The translations under genes and the position numbers were made by a program. From Anaerolineae bacterium (GTDB lineage: Bacteria > Chloroflexota > Anaerolineae > 4572-78 > J111), in NCBI GenBank assembly GCA_022071955.1, contig JAJVIM010000012.1, positions 254,029 through 318,028 on the forward strand: a stretch of 64,000 bases of DNA. Direction: 5' to 3'. Below the pieces are notes generated by a model. The model was not told the DNA's origin and did no database searches. It saw only the letters and a list, made by a program, of their open reading frames with translations. Position 1 is the stretch's first letter. Each line of letters opens with the position of its first letter. Shown in pieces: positions 9,061 to 17,473 of this stretch.

Positions 9061-9113
9061 AGCGTAACAAGCGATTCTTGAGATGGCGTAAAAACTTCTT
9101 AAAAAGTTCTTAA
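9061..9113 (-). promoter_or_regulatory. Promoter with OmpR/PhoB-type triple direct repeat, copy 2
   Basis: On the minus strand TTAAGAA occurs at 9107-9113 and 9096-9102, with a degenerate TTACGCC at 9085-9091, all at 11-bp spacing. An extended -10 follows: TGT then TACGCT (9061-9066). About 50 bp are shared with 2446-2498. The site is 189 bp upstream of the cadherin-repeat gene and lies between it and the OmpR-family regulator gene at 9296-10066, which is the obvious candidate to bind it. Confidence 0.6.
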
Positions 9114-9133
9114 TATTGAAGAGGAATTGGCAT

Positions 9134-9166
9134 AAAAAAAAGGAACCCAAAATGGTTCCTTTTTTT
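9134..9166. terminator. Bidirectional rho-independent terminator
   Basis: A perfect inverted repeat: A8-GGAACC (9134-9147), a 6-base loop, then GGTTCC-T7 (9154-9166). The A and T tracts give a U-run on both strands. It ends the response-regulator operon and insulates the cadherin-repeat promoter just beyond it. Confidence 0.85.
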
Positions 9167-9233
9167 ACTCAATTGCCGGTTGGGGCGAGCCTACACCGGG
9201 GGTAATTGGCGGGAGCAACTATTTTTTTTCTTG

Positions 9234-9289
9234 GCCTGAAGGATTTGATTCCGCCGCCTGAAGGATTTGATTCCACCGCCTGAAGGATT
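9234..9289. repeat. 22-bp tandem repeat, about 2.5 copies
   Basis: Units start with GCCTGAAGGATTTGATTCC at 9234 and 9256, with a partial third unit at 9278. It lies just 3' of the OmpR-family regulator's stop codon. The rest of the 8897-9295 gap holds only the operator and terminator described here. Confidence 0.75.
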
Positions 9290-9295
9290 GTGGAG

Positions 9296-10066
9296 CTAAT
9301 TTTGCGGCGGCGTAAGCCGGTAGCCGACGCCGCGCACGTTCTCCAGACAGCCCATTTCACCCACCTTGTAGCCCAGTTTACGGCGCAGGGTGCGGATGAG
9401 TGGCCGCAGCAGGTTGCCGGCCTCAATGTGATCGGTTTGCAAATTGTGCGTAACTTGCACCAGTTCCTGCGGCGAAATCACCTGATCAATGCGCCGGGCC
9501 AGGTAAGTGAGCAACTCAAACTCGCGGGCCGATAGTTGCAGCAGTTTGTTATCCAGCCAGGCCCGGTGCTGGGCGGGTTCAATCTTTAGCCGGCCGGCCA
9601 AAATCTCTTCTGCCTGGCCGGACGCAGAAATCTGCCCAACGGCCGGCTTTGCCGCGGCTAATTGCTGGGCCCGGCGCAGTTTGCCCTGCACGGTAGCCAG
9701 CAAATCTTCAATTTCAATGGGCTTGGTCAGATAATCGTCTACGCCCAGTTCTTTGCCAAAACGAATATCGCTGTCCATCGCCCGGCCGGTCAGAAACAGA
9801 AAAGGAATGGTCACCCATTCCTCGTTTTCTCTGACTCGCTCATAGAGCTGGTAGCCGTTCATCCCCGGCATAGCAATATCGGCCAGAATCAAATCGACGG
9901 GCTGCGTGGCTAAAATTTTCAGCGCGGTTTGGCCATCACTGGCGGTGAGTACCGTGTAACCATCCATTTCAAGGGCCAGGCCGATATTCTCCAGCAGCTC
10001 CGGCTGGTCATCGACCACTAAAATTGAGGCAGTGATTGGGTCAGTTCCGGATTTTTTTACAGGCAT
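9296..10066 (-). CDS. OmpR/PhoB-family response regulator
   Basis: 256 residues. The receiver domain spans ~12-130: DD pocket in LVVDDQPE, phospho-acceptor Asp in LILADIAMPG, Thr in FLTGRA and Lys in LTKPIE. A ~30-residue linker precedes the winged-helix DNA-binding domain (~165-254): LSAREFELLTYLARR and the C-terminal hairpin VRGVGYRL are diagnostic of the OmpR class. A strong AGGAGGAGG site lies before the ATG. It follows the receiver-kinase gene by 68 bp in the same direction, so that kinase is the likely partner. The 11-bp-spaced TTAAGAA boxes at 9085-9113 and 2470-2498 have the right geometry to be its operators (inference). Confidence 0.92.
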   Translation of the reverse strand: MPVKKSGTDPITASILVVDDQPELLENIGLALEMDGYTVLTASDGQTALKILATQPVDLILADIAMPGMNGYQLYERVRENEEWVTIPFLFLTGRAMDSDIRFGKELGVDDYLTKPIEIEDLLATVQGKLRRAQQLAAAKPAVGQISASGQAEEILAGRLKIEPAQHRAWLDNKLLQLSAREFELLTYLARRIDQVISPQELVQVTHNLQTDHIEAGNLLRPLIRTLRRKLGYKVGEMGCLENVRGVGYRLTPPQN

Positions 10067-10134
10067 GTGCCTCCTCCTGTTTATCCTTTACAACGGCTCC
10101 AGTCGAACTGAAAGCGGGTTACCGCCACTTTAAT

Positions 10135-11343
10135 TTATGCATCGGCAACCGGCAGATATATTGCAAATGTGGTTCCGCTGCCCGGCTGCGAAACAACGGC
10201 GATGCGGCCCCGGTGCAGCTCGGTGAGTTCTTTAGCGATTGCCAGCCCCAGGCCTGTACCCGGAATTACGCTCTGCGGCTGCACGCGGTAAAATCGCTCA
10301 AACAGCCGGGTTAGCTGTTCCGGGGCAATCCCAACGCCGTTATCAACCACCCGCAAACCAACCCATGAACCTTCCGGCAGTTGGTCGCTGCCGGGCCAGG
10401 TTGGGTCTGCCGCAAGGTTATCCGCAAATATCCGGCTTTGGCAGCTAATTCGTCCTTCGGCGGGGGTGTATTTGATGGCGTTGTTCAGCAGGTTTCTGAC
10501 AATTTGCCGCAGTTGGCCGGCGTCGCCCCAAACCGGCAGCGGGCCATTGACCGCTACCATTAACCGGTGTGATTTTTCTTCGGCAAGGGGCCGTTGCCGC
10601 TCAATTTCCTCAAGAACCAACCCGGCCAGATCGAGGGAATGCCGTTCCCCGGAAATACGGCCCTGATCCAGCCGGGAGATGTCCAGCACGCCATCGATAA
10701 GCTGGTTTAAAGCGCGAGCCTGCTTGCGGATATCCTGAATCATTTTGTGCCGCCGGTCATCATCCAGTTTATCATAAAGTGCATCCAAATTGCCACTGAT
10801 GAGGGTAATTGTGGCCAGTGGAGTACGCAACTCGTGCGAGGCATTGGAGATAAACTCATCCTGCAGCCGTTTCACCTCTTGCAGCAGCAGCAGCTCATTT
10901 TCCTGGCGGCGAGCTTCTTCCTCGGCTTCGCGGCGGCGGGTGCGCTCTTGCAGCAGTTTGCGGTAGCGGTTAAGCCGGATCACCGCCTGTACGCGCGCCC
11001 GCAGCTCAACGCGATCAAACGGTTTGGTGATAAAATCATCGGCGCCAGCCTCAATGGCCTCCAGCCGGGCGGCGCGGTCATCCAGCGCAGTAACCATTAT
11101 AATGGGCACTTCGGCCTGGTCTGGCATAGCTCGCAGGCGACGGCACACTTCAAAGCCATCCATGCCCGGCATCATCACATCCAGCAAAATGACATCGGGG
11201 TTAAGTTCGGCTGCCAGAGCCAGCGCCTCCGGGCCGTTAGCGGCAAAAGCCAGATCGTATCCTTCTGTAAACAGCAATGCTTTGAGGGTTTTGCGGCCAA
11301 CGGGCTCGTCGTCAACAATTAAAACAGTGCCATTAGTGTTCAT
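10135..11343 (-). CDS. Receiver-histidine kinase (N-terminal REC, HisKA, HATPase)
   Basis: 402 residues, cytoplasmic, with no membrane segment. The receiver is at ~1-120 (VLIVDDEP, VILLDVMMPGMDGFE, ITKPFD), then a coiled-coil linker (~125-155), HisKA with the phospho-acceptor His in FISNASHELRTPLATI, and a HATPase domain (N box NLLNNAIKYTP, G1 VVDNGVGI, G2 GTGLGLAI). The receiver-first order suggests it is controlled by phosphotransfer from another kinase and then signals on, probably to the OmpR regulator 68 bp downstream. It is 59 bp downstream of the DHp-like small gene; the three probably form one operon behind the GTGCAA box at 11784-11820. Confidence 0.92.
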   Translation of the reverse strand: MNTNGTVLIVDDEPVGRKTLKALLFTEGYDLAFAANGPEALALAAELNPDVILLDVMMPGMDGFEVCRRLRAMPDQAEVPIIMVTALDDRAARLEAIEAGADDFITKPFDRVELRARVQAVIRLNRYRKLLQERTRRREAEEEARRQENELLLLQEVKRLQDEFISNASHELRTPLATITLISGNLDALYDKLDDDRRHKMIQDIRKQARALNQLIDGVLDISRLDQGRISGERHSLDLAGLVLEEIERQRPLAEEKSHRLMVAVNGPLPVWGDAGQLRQIVRNLLNNAIKYTPAEGRISCQSRIFADNLAADPTWPGSDQLPEGSWVGLRVVDNGVGIAPEQLTRLFERFYRVQPQSVIPGTGLGLAIAKELTELHRGRIAVVSQPGSGTTFAIYLPVADA

Positions 11344-11402
11344 TTACATAACCTTGCAATTGATTGTTGAATGGGGTGAAATGAGGCACACGCCGCGGCC
11401 CA

Positions 11403-11699
11403 TTAAAAACGCCGCGGCCAACTGACCGAGACCCGCTCATAGTCGGTTATATAATCCACAGCCCCAAGCGTTTCTTTTATCCGGTTGGTCTGTTTGAGTA
11501 TGGTCATTATATCCCTTTCAAATTGACCATTGCGGGAAGGTGCGGACAACAATAATTCGCTCAATCCCGAAACAACGGTGATGGGTTGACTTAACTCGCC
11601 AACAAGAGTTTTTATAAGAACCAAAATAGCTTCTACTTCGGGATTGAATGGGTCATCTGTTTGAGGATGATCCACTATGGCCTGCGGCAACTGTTTCAT
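11403..11699 (-). CDS. Stand-alone DHp-like (HisKA) fragment lacking the phospho-acceptor His
   Basis: A 98-residue soluble protein. Residues ~30-90 read like a kinase dimerisation helix pair: LVGELSQPITVVSGLSELLL aligns with the usual SHELRTPLTxIxGxxELL, but Gly replaces the His. There is no ATPase or receiver domain. The ATG at 11699 is preceded by GAGGAT; a TTG one codon upstream is also possible. It heads the operon with the receiver-kinase and the OmpR regulator. It may heterodimerise with or sequester a kinase. It could also be a degenerate remnant, but the frame is intact and conserved-looking. Confidence 0.6.
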   Translation of the reverse strand: MKQLPQAIVDHPQTDDPFNPEVEAILVLIKTLVGELSQPITVVSGLSELLLSAPSRNGQFERDIMTILKQTNRIKETLGAVDYITDYERVSVSWPRRF

Positions 11700-11783
11700 C
11701 AAACATCCTCTTTACCAGCGAAGTCTAACGCATTTCCAGAGTTCATGGTATCAAATGAAACAGAAAATGTATATGGTTGTTCC

Positions 11784-11820
11784 GTGCAGAAAACTGACAA
11801 CTGCGTGCGATAATGTGCAA
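11784..11820. promoter_or_regulatory. GTGCAA direct-repeat operator, copy B
   Basis: GTGCAG at 11784, GTGCGA at 11805 and GTGCAA at 11815, spaced 21 and 10 bp exactly as in copy C. The first box is 85 bp upstream of the DHp-like gene (start 11699). It lies just beyond the stop of the 1,177-residue kinase. Confidence 0.55.
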
Positions 11821-11821
11821 A

Positions 11822-14800
11822 CTACGGCCGGTGAACACGGACCAGTTGGGCCCGAATCACTTCCACCAGCCGCTTTAAATTGACCGGCTTGCTCAAATAT
11901 TCGTTGGCTCCGGCCGCCAGGCAGCGCTCCCGGTCGCCAGACATAGCCAATGCGGTCACGGCAATAATGGGTGTGTTGGCCAGTTGGGGGTCGGCGCGGA
12001 GGTGCCGGGTGGCTTCCAGACCGTCCATCTCTGGCATCTGGATGTCCATTAAAATCAAATCCGGCTGCAACACCCGCGCCCGGGTAATGGCTTCGATCCC
12101 ATTGAGAGCGATTTCAACCCGGTAGCCGGAGCGGGTTAAATAGCGAGAAATGGTTTTGATGTTACTTTCGTTGTCCTCGGCCATCAGAATCAGCGGTTTA
12201 TCAACCGACGGTTGCGATTCGGGCGGCAGTGGGGGTGCGGGTGGCGCAGCCGCAGCCCCGGCCGTCGATGGCATGTTCGCGGCGTCGGTTTCCTGTTCGG
12301 CCCACGGTAAAACAACGGTAAAACGGCTGCCCTGGCCCGGTTCGCTGGTTACAGAAACGCTGCCGTCGTGCAGTTCAACCATACGGTAAACCAGGGCCAG
12401 CCCCAAGCCGGTGCCGCCAAACTGCCGCCCCAGACGGCTGTCTAGCTGCACAAATGGCAGAAACAAGCGCTCCATGTCTTCCGGTAAAATGCCGATGCCG
12501 GTATCCCACACCGTCAACTGCACAATCTGCTGGGCCTCGTCGCCAATAACCTCCAGCCCCACCTGGCCCCCATCCGGCGTAAATTTTACAGCGTTGCTCA
12601 ACAGGTTGACCAGAATCTGCTTTAAATAACGCTCGTCGGCCTGCACGTGGGTTACGGTTTCATCCAGAGTGGAAAGCACTTTTATCCGTTTTTTGAGCGC
12701 GGAGTGTTTGATGAGCCGCAAACTGGCCTGAGTGACCGACTCAATGGAAACCGAGCTAATTTGCAGCTCCAGTTTGCCGGCTTCTATTTTAGACAGGTCC
12801 AAAATATCGTTGATCAGATTGAGCAGGTGCCGGCCACTGTCTTCAACATCGCGCAGGGCATCGAGTTGGTCTGCGTTTAATGGGCCAAAGGTTTGCTCTT
12901 GCAGAGCTTCTGACATGCCCAAAATGGCGTTGAGCGGAGTGCGCAGTTCGTGGCTCATGCTGGCCAAAAATTCATCTTTGAGACGCGCGCCGCGCGCCAA
13001 TTCGGCGTTGGCCACGCTCAGTTCAATGGTCCGGTCGGCCACGCGCTGTTCCAGCTCGGCGGCGTGGTGGCGAACCTGTTTGTAAAGCTGGGCGTTTTCA
13101 ATGGCAGCCGCCACCGGCGCGGCCATCGAACTGAGCAAGCGCAGGTCTTGCTGGTTAAATACGCCATCTTTCTTGTTGGTTACTTCAATCGCGCCGATGG
13201 TTTGGCCCTTGGTTTGCAGCGGCACACACGCCACCGATCGGGTGGTACGCTGGTTGGCCCGGTCTAATTGATCGAAACAGCGGGGGTCGGCGGACACATC
13301 GGGCACCAACACCGGTTCGTTGTGTTTTACGCACCAACCCACAATGCCCCGGTCGATGGTGATTCGCTGGCCTTTGATGAAATCCGCTCCAATCCCGGAC
13401 GCCGTGGCAAACACCAGTTCGGACGAGGTTTTTTCTTTTAAAACCAGCGAGGCCGCCTCGGCTTCCAAAATTTCAATGAGCTGATCGGTGATCACCATCA
13501 AAATATCGTCCAGTTCCAGGGTTGAGGTGGCGGCCTGGCTTACGGTGTTCAGCGCCGTCAGCTCTTTAATTTGCTGCTGCGTGGCCTGGTACAACCGGGC
13601 GTTTTCAAAGGCGATGGCGGCCTGGTTAGCAAAGGTCAGCGCCAGCCCGGCCTCGCGCTCGGAATAGCAGCCCGGCTCCATCCGGTTCAGGTTCAGTACG
13701 CCAATCACCCGGCCCTGCACCATCAGTGGAACGCCCAACCAGCAGCGTATCCCGTCGTCCTCATCCAGATGCAGCCAGCGGGCATCCAGGCTTGTATCGG
13801 GAATGATAACCGGCGTGCGTTTCTCAATAACTTCCTGAATGTGGGCAAAGATTTCAAGCCGGGGATTGGAGCCGAAAACCCGAATTGATTGCGCCCCCTG
13901 GTTGGCCGCCAGTTCTAACTGGCCGTTATTTAAGAACATCACAGAAGAGTCGTCATAGTTAACCACCCGGGCCAGTTCTTCCAAAATCAGGCGAAGAACC
14001 TGTTCGCGGTCGAGGCTGCTGTTGAGAATGGCTGTGGTCTCCTGCAACGTCTCGGTCAGCTTGCGCAGTTCGCGTTCGCTGGCTTCCATTTGTTTGCGTT
14101 TGCTAATATCAACAAACATGGCCCGTGTACCAATTATCGTGCCGGCCGAGTCAAGCTCCGGGCTGGCCCGCAGCAGGGTATCAATTACCTGGCCATCTTT
14201 GCTCACCAGTTGCCGCTCCTCAACCGTAAATTCGCCGGTGAGGGCCCGCAGGTAACCGCCTTCGGCCAGCTCGTGGCGCGACTCGGCGACATAAAATTCG
14301 CGCAGCGGCCGGCCCAAAATTTCCTGATAACTGTAACCCAACATGTTAACAAATAACTGGTTGCAATCCTGAATCGTCGGATTGCCGGCCACGTTTTTAG
14401 TAATCACGTACATTGCCGGCGCGTCTTCAAATAAAACGCGGTAACGCTGCTCGAGCCGCTGGCGTTCGGTAATTTCGCGGCGCAGTTCGGCGTTGGCCTG
14501 GGCCAACTGTGCCGTACGGACGGTTACCCGCTGCTCAAGTTCTTCGTTCAGTTTGCGCAGCGATTCTTCGGCCTGTTTCAACTCGGTTACGTCGCGCACA
14601 ATGCCGGTAAAAATGCGGCGGTGGGCCAGTTTTACTTCGCTGATGGCCAGGTAAAGAGGAAAAATGGTGCCATCTTTATGTTGGCCCTCTATTTCACGGC
14701 CGGCGCCGATGATTTTAGCCTGGCCGGTGGTCAGGTAACTGGCCAGATAGCCATCGTGCTGGCTGCGATAGGGTTCTGGCATAAGCAGCGACACGTTGCG

Positions 14801-15355
14801 TCCCACCACTTCGTCGGGCGAGTAGCCAAATATTCTGGCCGCGGCCGGATTAAAAATTTCAATCAAGCCCTGCTCGTCAATAGTGATGATGCCTTCGGCG
14901 GCGGTGTCTAAAATGGCGCGGGTTCGCTCCTTGCTTTCCTGCTGTAACGCCCGGGCCTGCTCGCGGGCAGTGATATCGCGGACAAAGGCACTGAACATTA
15001 CTTCATCGTCAACCACCAGCGGCGTAATGGCCAATTCCACCGGAAATTCGCGGCCGGTTCGGTGCAGCGCCGAGATTTTAATGCGCCGATTCAACATTGG
15101 GCCTTCGTCGGTAGCCAGATAGTGGGCCAGGCCGGCCTCGTGGGCGGCGCGATGCTGCGGTGGGATAATGGTTTCAGACAGGCGCTTGCCAACGGCTTCA
15201 GCCCGCGACCAGCCAAAGCTGGTTTCGGCCATTTTGTTCCAGCCGGTGATTACCCCACTGGCGTTGATGGTGATTACCGCGTCCAGGGCGTTTTCAACAA
15301 TGGGATCAATGTTTATCCCCGCCCGGCGCGCCGCGCCAAACTGTTTATCTGTCAT
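11822..15355 (-). CDS. Hybrid multi-sensor histidine kinase (3 PAS, 2 GAF, HisKA, HATPase, REC)
   Basis: 1,177 residues, cytoplasmic. PAS domains lie at ~15-135, ~145-265 and ~310-430; GAF domains at ~450-600 and ~615-765; HisKA at ~800-870 with His in FLASMSHELRTPLNAI; HATPase at ~910-1025 (NLLSNAVKFTP, WDTGIGI, GTGLGLAL); a C-terminal receiver at ~1055-1172 (LILMAEDNESN, LILMDIQMPEMDG, LSKPVN). A linker rich in Ala/Pro precedes the receiver. Its start overlaps the preceding kinase's stop by 11 bp, so translation is probably coupled. It is last in the operon headed by the binding protein at 21764. The C-terminal receiver implies onward phosphorelay; no Hpt protein is visible here. Confidence 0.93.
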   Translation of the reverse strand: MTDKQFGAARRAGINIDPIVENALDAVITINASGVITGWNKMAETSFGWSRAEAVGKRLSETIIPPQHRAAHEAGLAHYLATDEGPMLNRRIKISALHRTGREFPVELAITPLVVDDEVMFSAFVRDITAREQARALQQESKERTRAILDTAAEGIITIDEQGLIEIFNPAAARIFGYSPDEVVGRNVSLLMPEPYRSQHDGYLASYLTTGQAKIIGAGREIEGQHKDGTIFPLYLAISEVKLAHRRIFTGIVRDVTELKQAEESLRKLNEELEQRVTVRTAQLAQANAELRREITERQRLEQRYRVLFEDAPAMYVITKNVAGNPTIQDCNQLFVNMLGYSYQEILGRPLREFYVAESRHELAEGGYLRALTGEFTVEERQLVSKDGQVIDTLLRASPELDSAGTIIGTRAMFVDISKRKQMEASERELRKLTETLQETTAILNSSLDREQVLRLILEELARVVNYDDSSVMFLNNGQLELAANQGAQSIRVFGSNPRLEIFAHIQEVIEKRTPVIIPDTSLDARWLHLDEDDGIRCWLGVPLMVQGRVIGVLNLNRMEPGCYSEREAGLALTFANQAAIAFENARLYQATQQQIKELTALNTVSQAATSTLELDDILMVITDQLIEILEAEAASLVLKEKTSSELVFATASGIGADFIKGQRITIDRGIVGWCVKHNEPVLVPDVSADPRCFDQLDRANQRTTRSVACVPLQTKGQTIGAIEVTNKKDGVFNQQDLRLLSSMAAPVAAAIENAQLYKQVRHHAAELEQRVADRTIELSVANAELARGARLKDEFLASMSHELRTPLNAILGMSEALQEQTFGPLNADQLDALRDVEDSGRHLLNLINDILDLSKIEAGKLELQISSVSIESVTQASLRLIKHSALKKRIKVLSTLDETVTHVQADERYLKQILVNLLSNAVKFTPDGGQVGLEVIGDEAQQIVQLTVWDTGIGILPEDMERLFLPFVQLDSRLGRQFGGTGLGLALVYRMVELHDGSVSVTSEPGQGSRFTVVLPWAEQETDAANMPSTAGAAAAPPAPPLPPESQPSVDKPLILMAEDNESNIKTISRYLTRSGYRVEIALNGIEAITRARVLQPDLILMDIQMPEMDGLEATRHLRADPQLANTPIIAVTALAMSGDRERCLAAGANEYLSKPVNLKRLVEVIRAQLVRVHRP

Positions 15356-17468
15356 TTTTTGCTGCTTCCCTTACAGAGTTTTTGGCCCACGGCAAAACAA
15401 TGGTAAAGCGGCTGCCCCGGCCCGGCTCGCTTTGCACCTGCACGCTGCCGCTGTGCAGGTGGGCAAGGCGCTGCACCAAAGCCAGCCCCAAACCCGTGCC
15501 ATCGAACTGGCGCGACAAACGGCTGTCGATCTGCACAAACGGTTGGAACAGCCGCTCCAGGTCTTTGGCGGCAATGCCAATGCCGGTATCCCACACGGTA
15601 ACCCGCACCACCTGCCCGGTCTCATCGCCAATCACTTCCAGCCCCACCCGGCCACCGGCCGGGGTAAATTTTACGGCATTACTTAACAGGTTAACCAGCA
15701 TTTGCTTCAGGTGACGTTCGTCGGCGGTTATCTCAACTACTGAGTTGTCAAACGTGGTCACGACTTTTAGATTTTTGTGGCGGGCTTCCGGCAGAACCAG
15801 ACGCAGGCTGGCCCGGCAAACTGCATCAACCAAAACCGGCTCCAGCTTCAAGTCTAACTGGCCCGCCTGAATTTTTGACAGGTCCAGAATATCACCAATC
15901 AAAGCCAGCAGATGCTGGCCGCTTTCGGCAATTTCCTCTACGGCTTCAAGCTGTTCCGGGTTCAACTCGCCCAAAATGCCATCCACCAGCGACTCAGACA
16001 ACCCCAACACGGCATTGAGCGGGGTGCGCAGCTCGTGGCTCATGGCGGCCAAAAACTCATCTTTCAACCGGTTGGCCTGGGCCAGATCGGCATTGGCGGC
16101 GCTAAGTTCTTGGGTGCGCGCTGCCACCCGCTGTTCAAGCTCGTTGTTGAGCGCGCGAATCTCCTGCTCTGCCCGCTTTTGTTCGGTGATGTCCCGGCCT
16201 TCGGGCACCAGCAAAATCACCTCACCCCGGTCATTGAACACCGGCTTCAGCGAAAAATCAACGGTGATAACCTGATCTTCGCCGCCCACAACCTGGGTTT
16301 GGTAGCGCACAAATTCACCGGCGGCCGCCCGGACAATAGCCGCTTTCAGTTCTGCCCGGGTTTCCGCTGAAAGCGACCACCAGCGCGTTTCCCAAAAGGG
16401 GCGCTGCGCAATATCGGCCAGTTGCAGCCCACCAAACTCAAGCGCCGAGCGATTGGCTTCGAGCACAGTTCCATCCGGCTCCAACAGGCCGATAAATTGG
16501 AAGGTGTGGTCAAAAATGGCCCGGAAACGCCTTTCGCTGGCCTGCAGGGTGGCTTCAACCTGTTTGCGCTCGGTCAAATCCTCCACCGATGCCAGCAGGC
16601 CAATTGCCGCGCCGGCCTCATCTTTGAGCAGCGTGTTAAAAACCCGAACCGGCACCGGGCGGCCGTCGCGGTGCAGCACCTCGGTTTCGTGCCAGCCGGA
16701 CTGCTGCCCGGCCAAAGCCTCCTGAAAATATTGGCTGTCAGCCTCCCGGCGGTGGGGCAGGCTGAACTCTCTGAAACTTTTGTTGACCAGCTCCTCCAAA
16801 CTGTAACCAAATACGTCAACAATGGCCTGATTGGCCCGGGTAATGACTCCGTTGGGGTTAACCACCACCACCCCAACCGGCAAATTGTCAAGCAGCAGGC
16901 CGGTAAAACGAGCCTGCGAACTGGCCCTGGCCGATTCTTCTTTAAGGGCCTGGCTGCTTTCCTGCTGGCGGTCGGCCAGATATATCAGGTTTATCTCGTT
17001 TTCTGCCAGCGCCGCCAAATCCTTGAGCAGCGCCAACTCCTGCGGGCCAAACTGGCGCGACTGCCGGTCGATGACACACAACGTGCCCAGCGGGCTGCCA
17101 TCGGGCGCGGCTACCGGCTGGCCGGCGTAAAACCGAATGTGCGGTTCGCCGGTGACGAGCGGGTTGTCCCGAAAGCGGTCGTCCTGCCCGGTATCGGCAA
17201 CCACCAGCGGTTGGGGGTAATCCAATATGGCGTGGGCGCAAAATGAAACTTCGCGGCTGGTTTCGGGGGCGGCCAATCCCTGCCGGGATTTGAACCATTG
17301 CCGCTCCGTATCCACCAGGCTAATGAGCACAATTGGCACGTTGAGCAATTTTTGGGCCAGCCGGGTAATTCGGTCAAACCGGTCTTCCGGCGGGGTATCG
17401 AGTATTTTCAGAGCGTGGAGCATGGCTAATCGTTGCGCTTCGTTGGCGGGCAGGGGAGCAGGTTTCAT
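15345..17468 (-). CDS. Multi-sensor histidine kinase (GAF, 2 PAS, HisKA, HATPase)
   Basis: 707 residues with no membrane segment. GAF at ~20-165 (FYAGQPVAAPDGSPLGTLCV), PAS at ~190-310 and ~315-435, HisKA at ~470-535 with His in FLAAMSHELRTPLNAV, and HATPase at ~580-695 (NLLSNAVKFTPAGG, GTGLGLAL). It lacks the C-terminal receiver carried by both flanking kinases; HisKA and ATPase sequences of all three are close, pointing to local duplication. It begins 6 bp after the stop of the upstream hybrid kinase and overlaps the next by 11 bp. Confidence 0.93.
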   Translation of the reverse strand: MKPAPLPANEAQRLAMLHALKILDTPPEDRFDRITRLAQKLLNVPIVLISLVDTERQWFKSRQGLAAPETSREVSFCAHAILDYPQPLVVADTGQDDRFRDNPLVTGEPHIRFYAGQPVAAPDGSPLGTLCVIDRQSRQFGPQELALLKDLAALAENEINLIYLADRQQESSQALKEESARASSQARFTGLLLDNLPVGVVVVNPNGVITRANQAIVDVFGYSLEELVNKSFREFSLPHRREADSQYFQEALAGQQSGWHETEVLHRDGRPVPVRVFNTLLKDEAGAAIGLLASVEDLTERKQVEATLQASERRFRAIFDHTFQFIGLLEPDGTVLEANRSALEFGGLQLADIAQRPFWETRWWSLSAETRAELKAAIVRAAAGEFVRYQTQVVGGEDQVITVDFSLKPVFNDRGEVILLVPEGRDITEQKRAEQEIRALNNELEQRVAARTQELSAANADLAQANRLKDEFLAAMSHELRTPLNAVLGLSESLVDGILGELNPEQLEAVEEIAESGQHLLALIGDILDLSKIQAGQLDLKLEPVLVDAVCRASLRLVLPEARHKNLKVVTTFDNSVVEITADERHLKQMLVNLLSNAVKFTPAGGRVGLEVIGDETGQVVRVTVWDTGIGIAAKDLERLFQPFVQIDSRLSRQFDGTGLGLALVQRLAHLHSGSVQVQSEPGRGSRFTIVLPWAKNSVREAAKNDR

Positions 17469-17473
17469 TTGAT

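Noticed and set aside
9234..9289. Iteron-type origin or CRISPR remnant
   Set aside because: Only about 2.5 copies of a 22-bp unit, no replication initiator or cas gene nearby; treated as a small tandem repeat.
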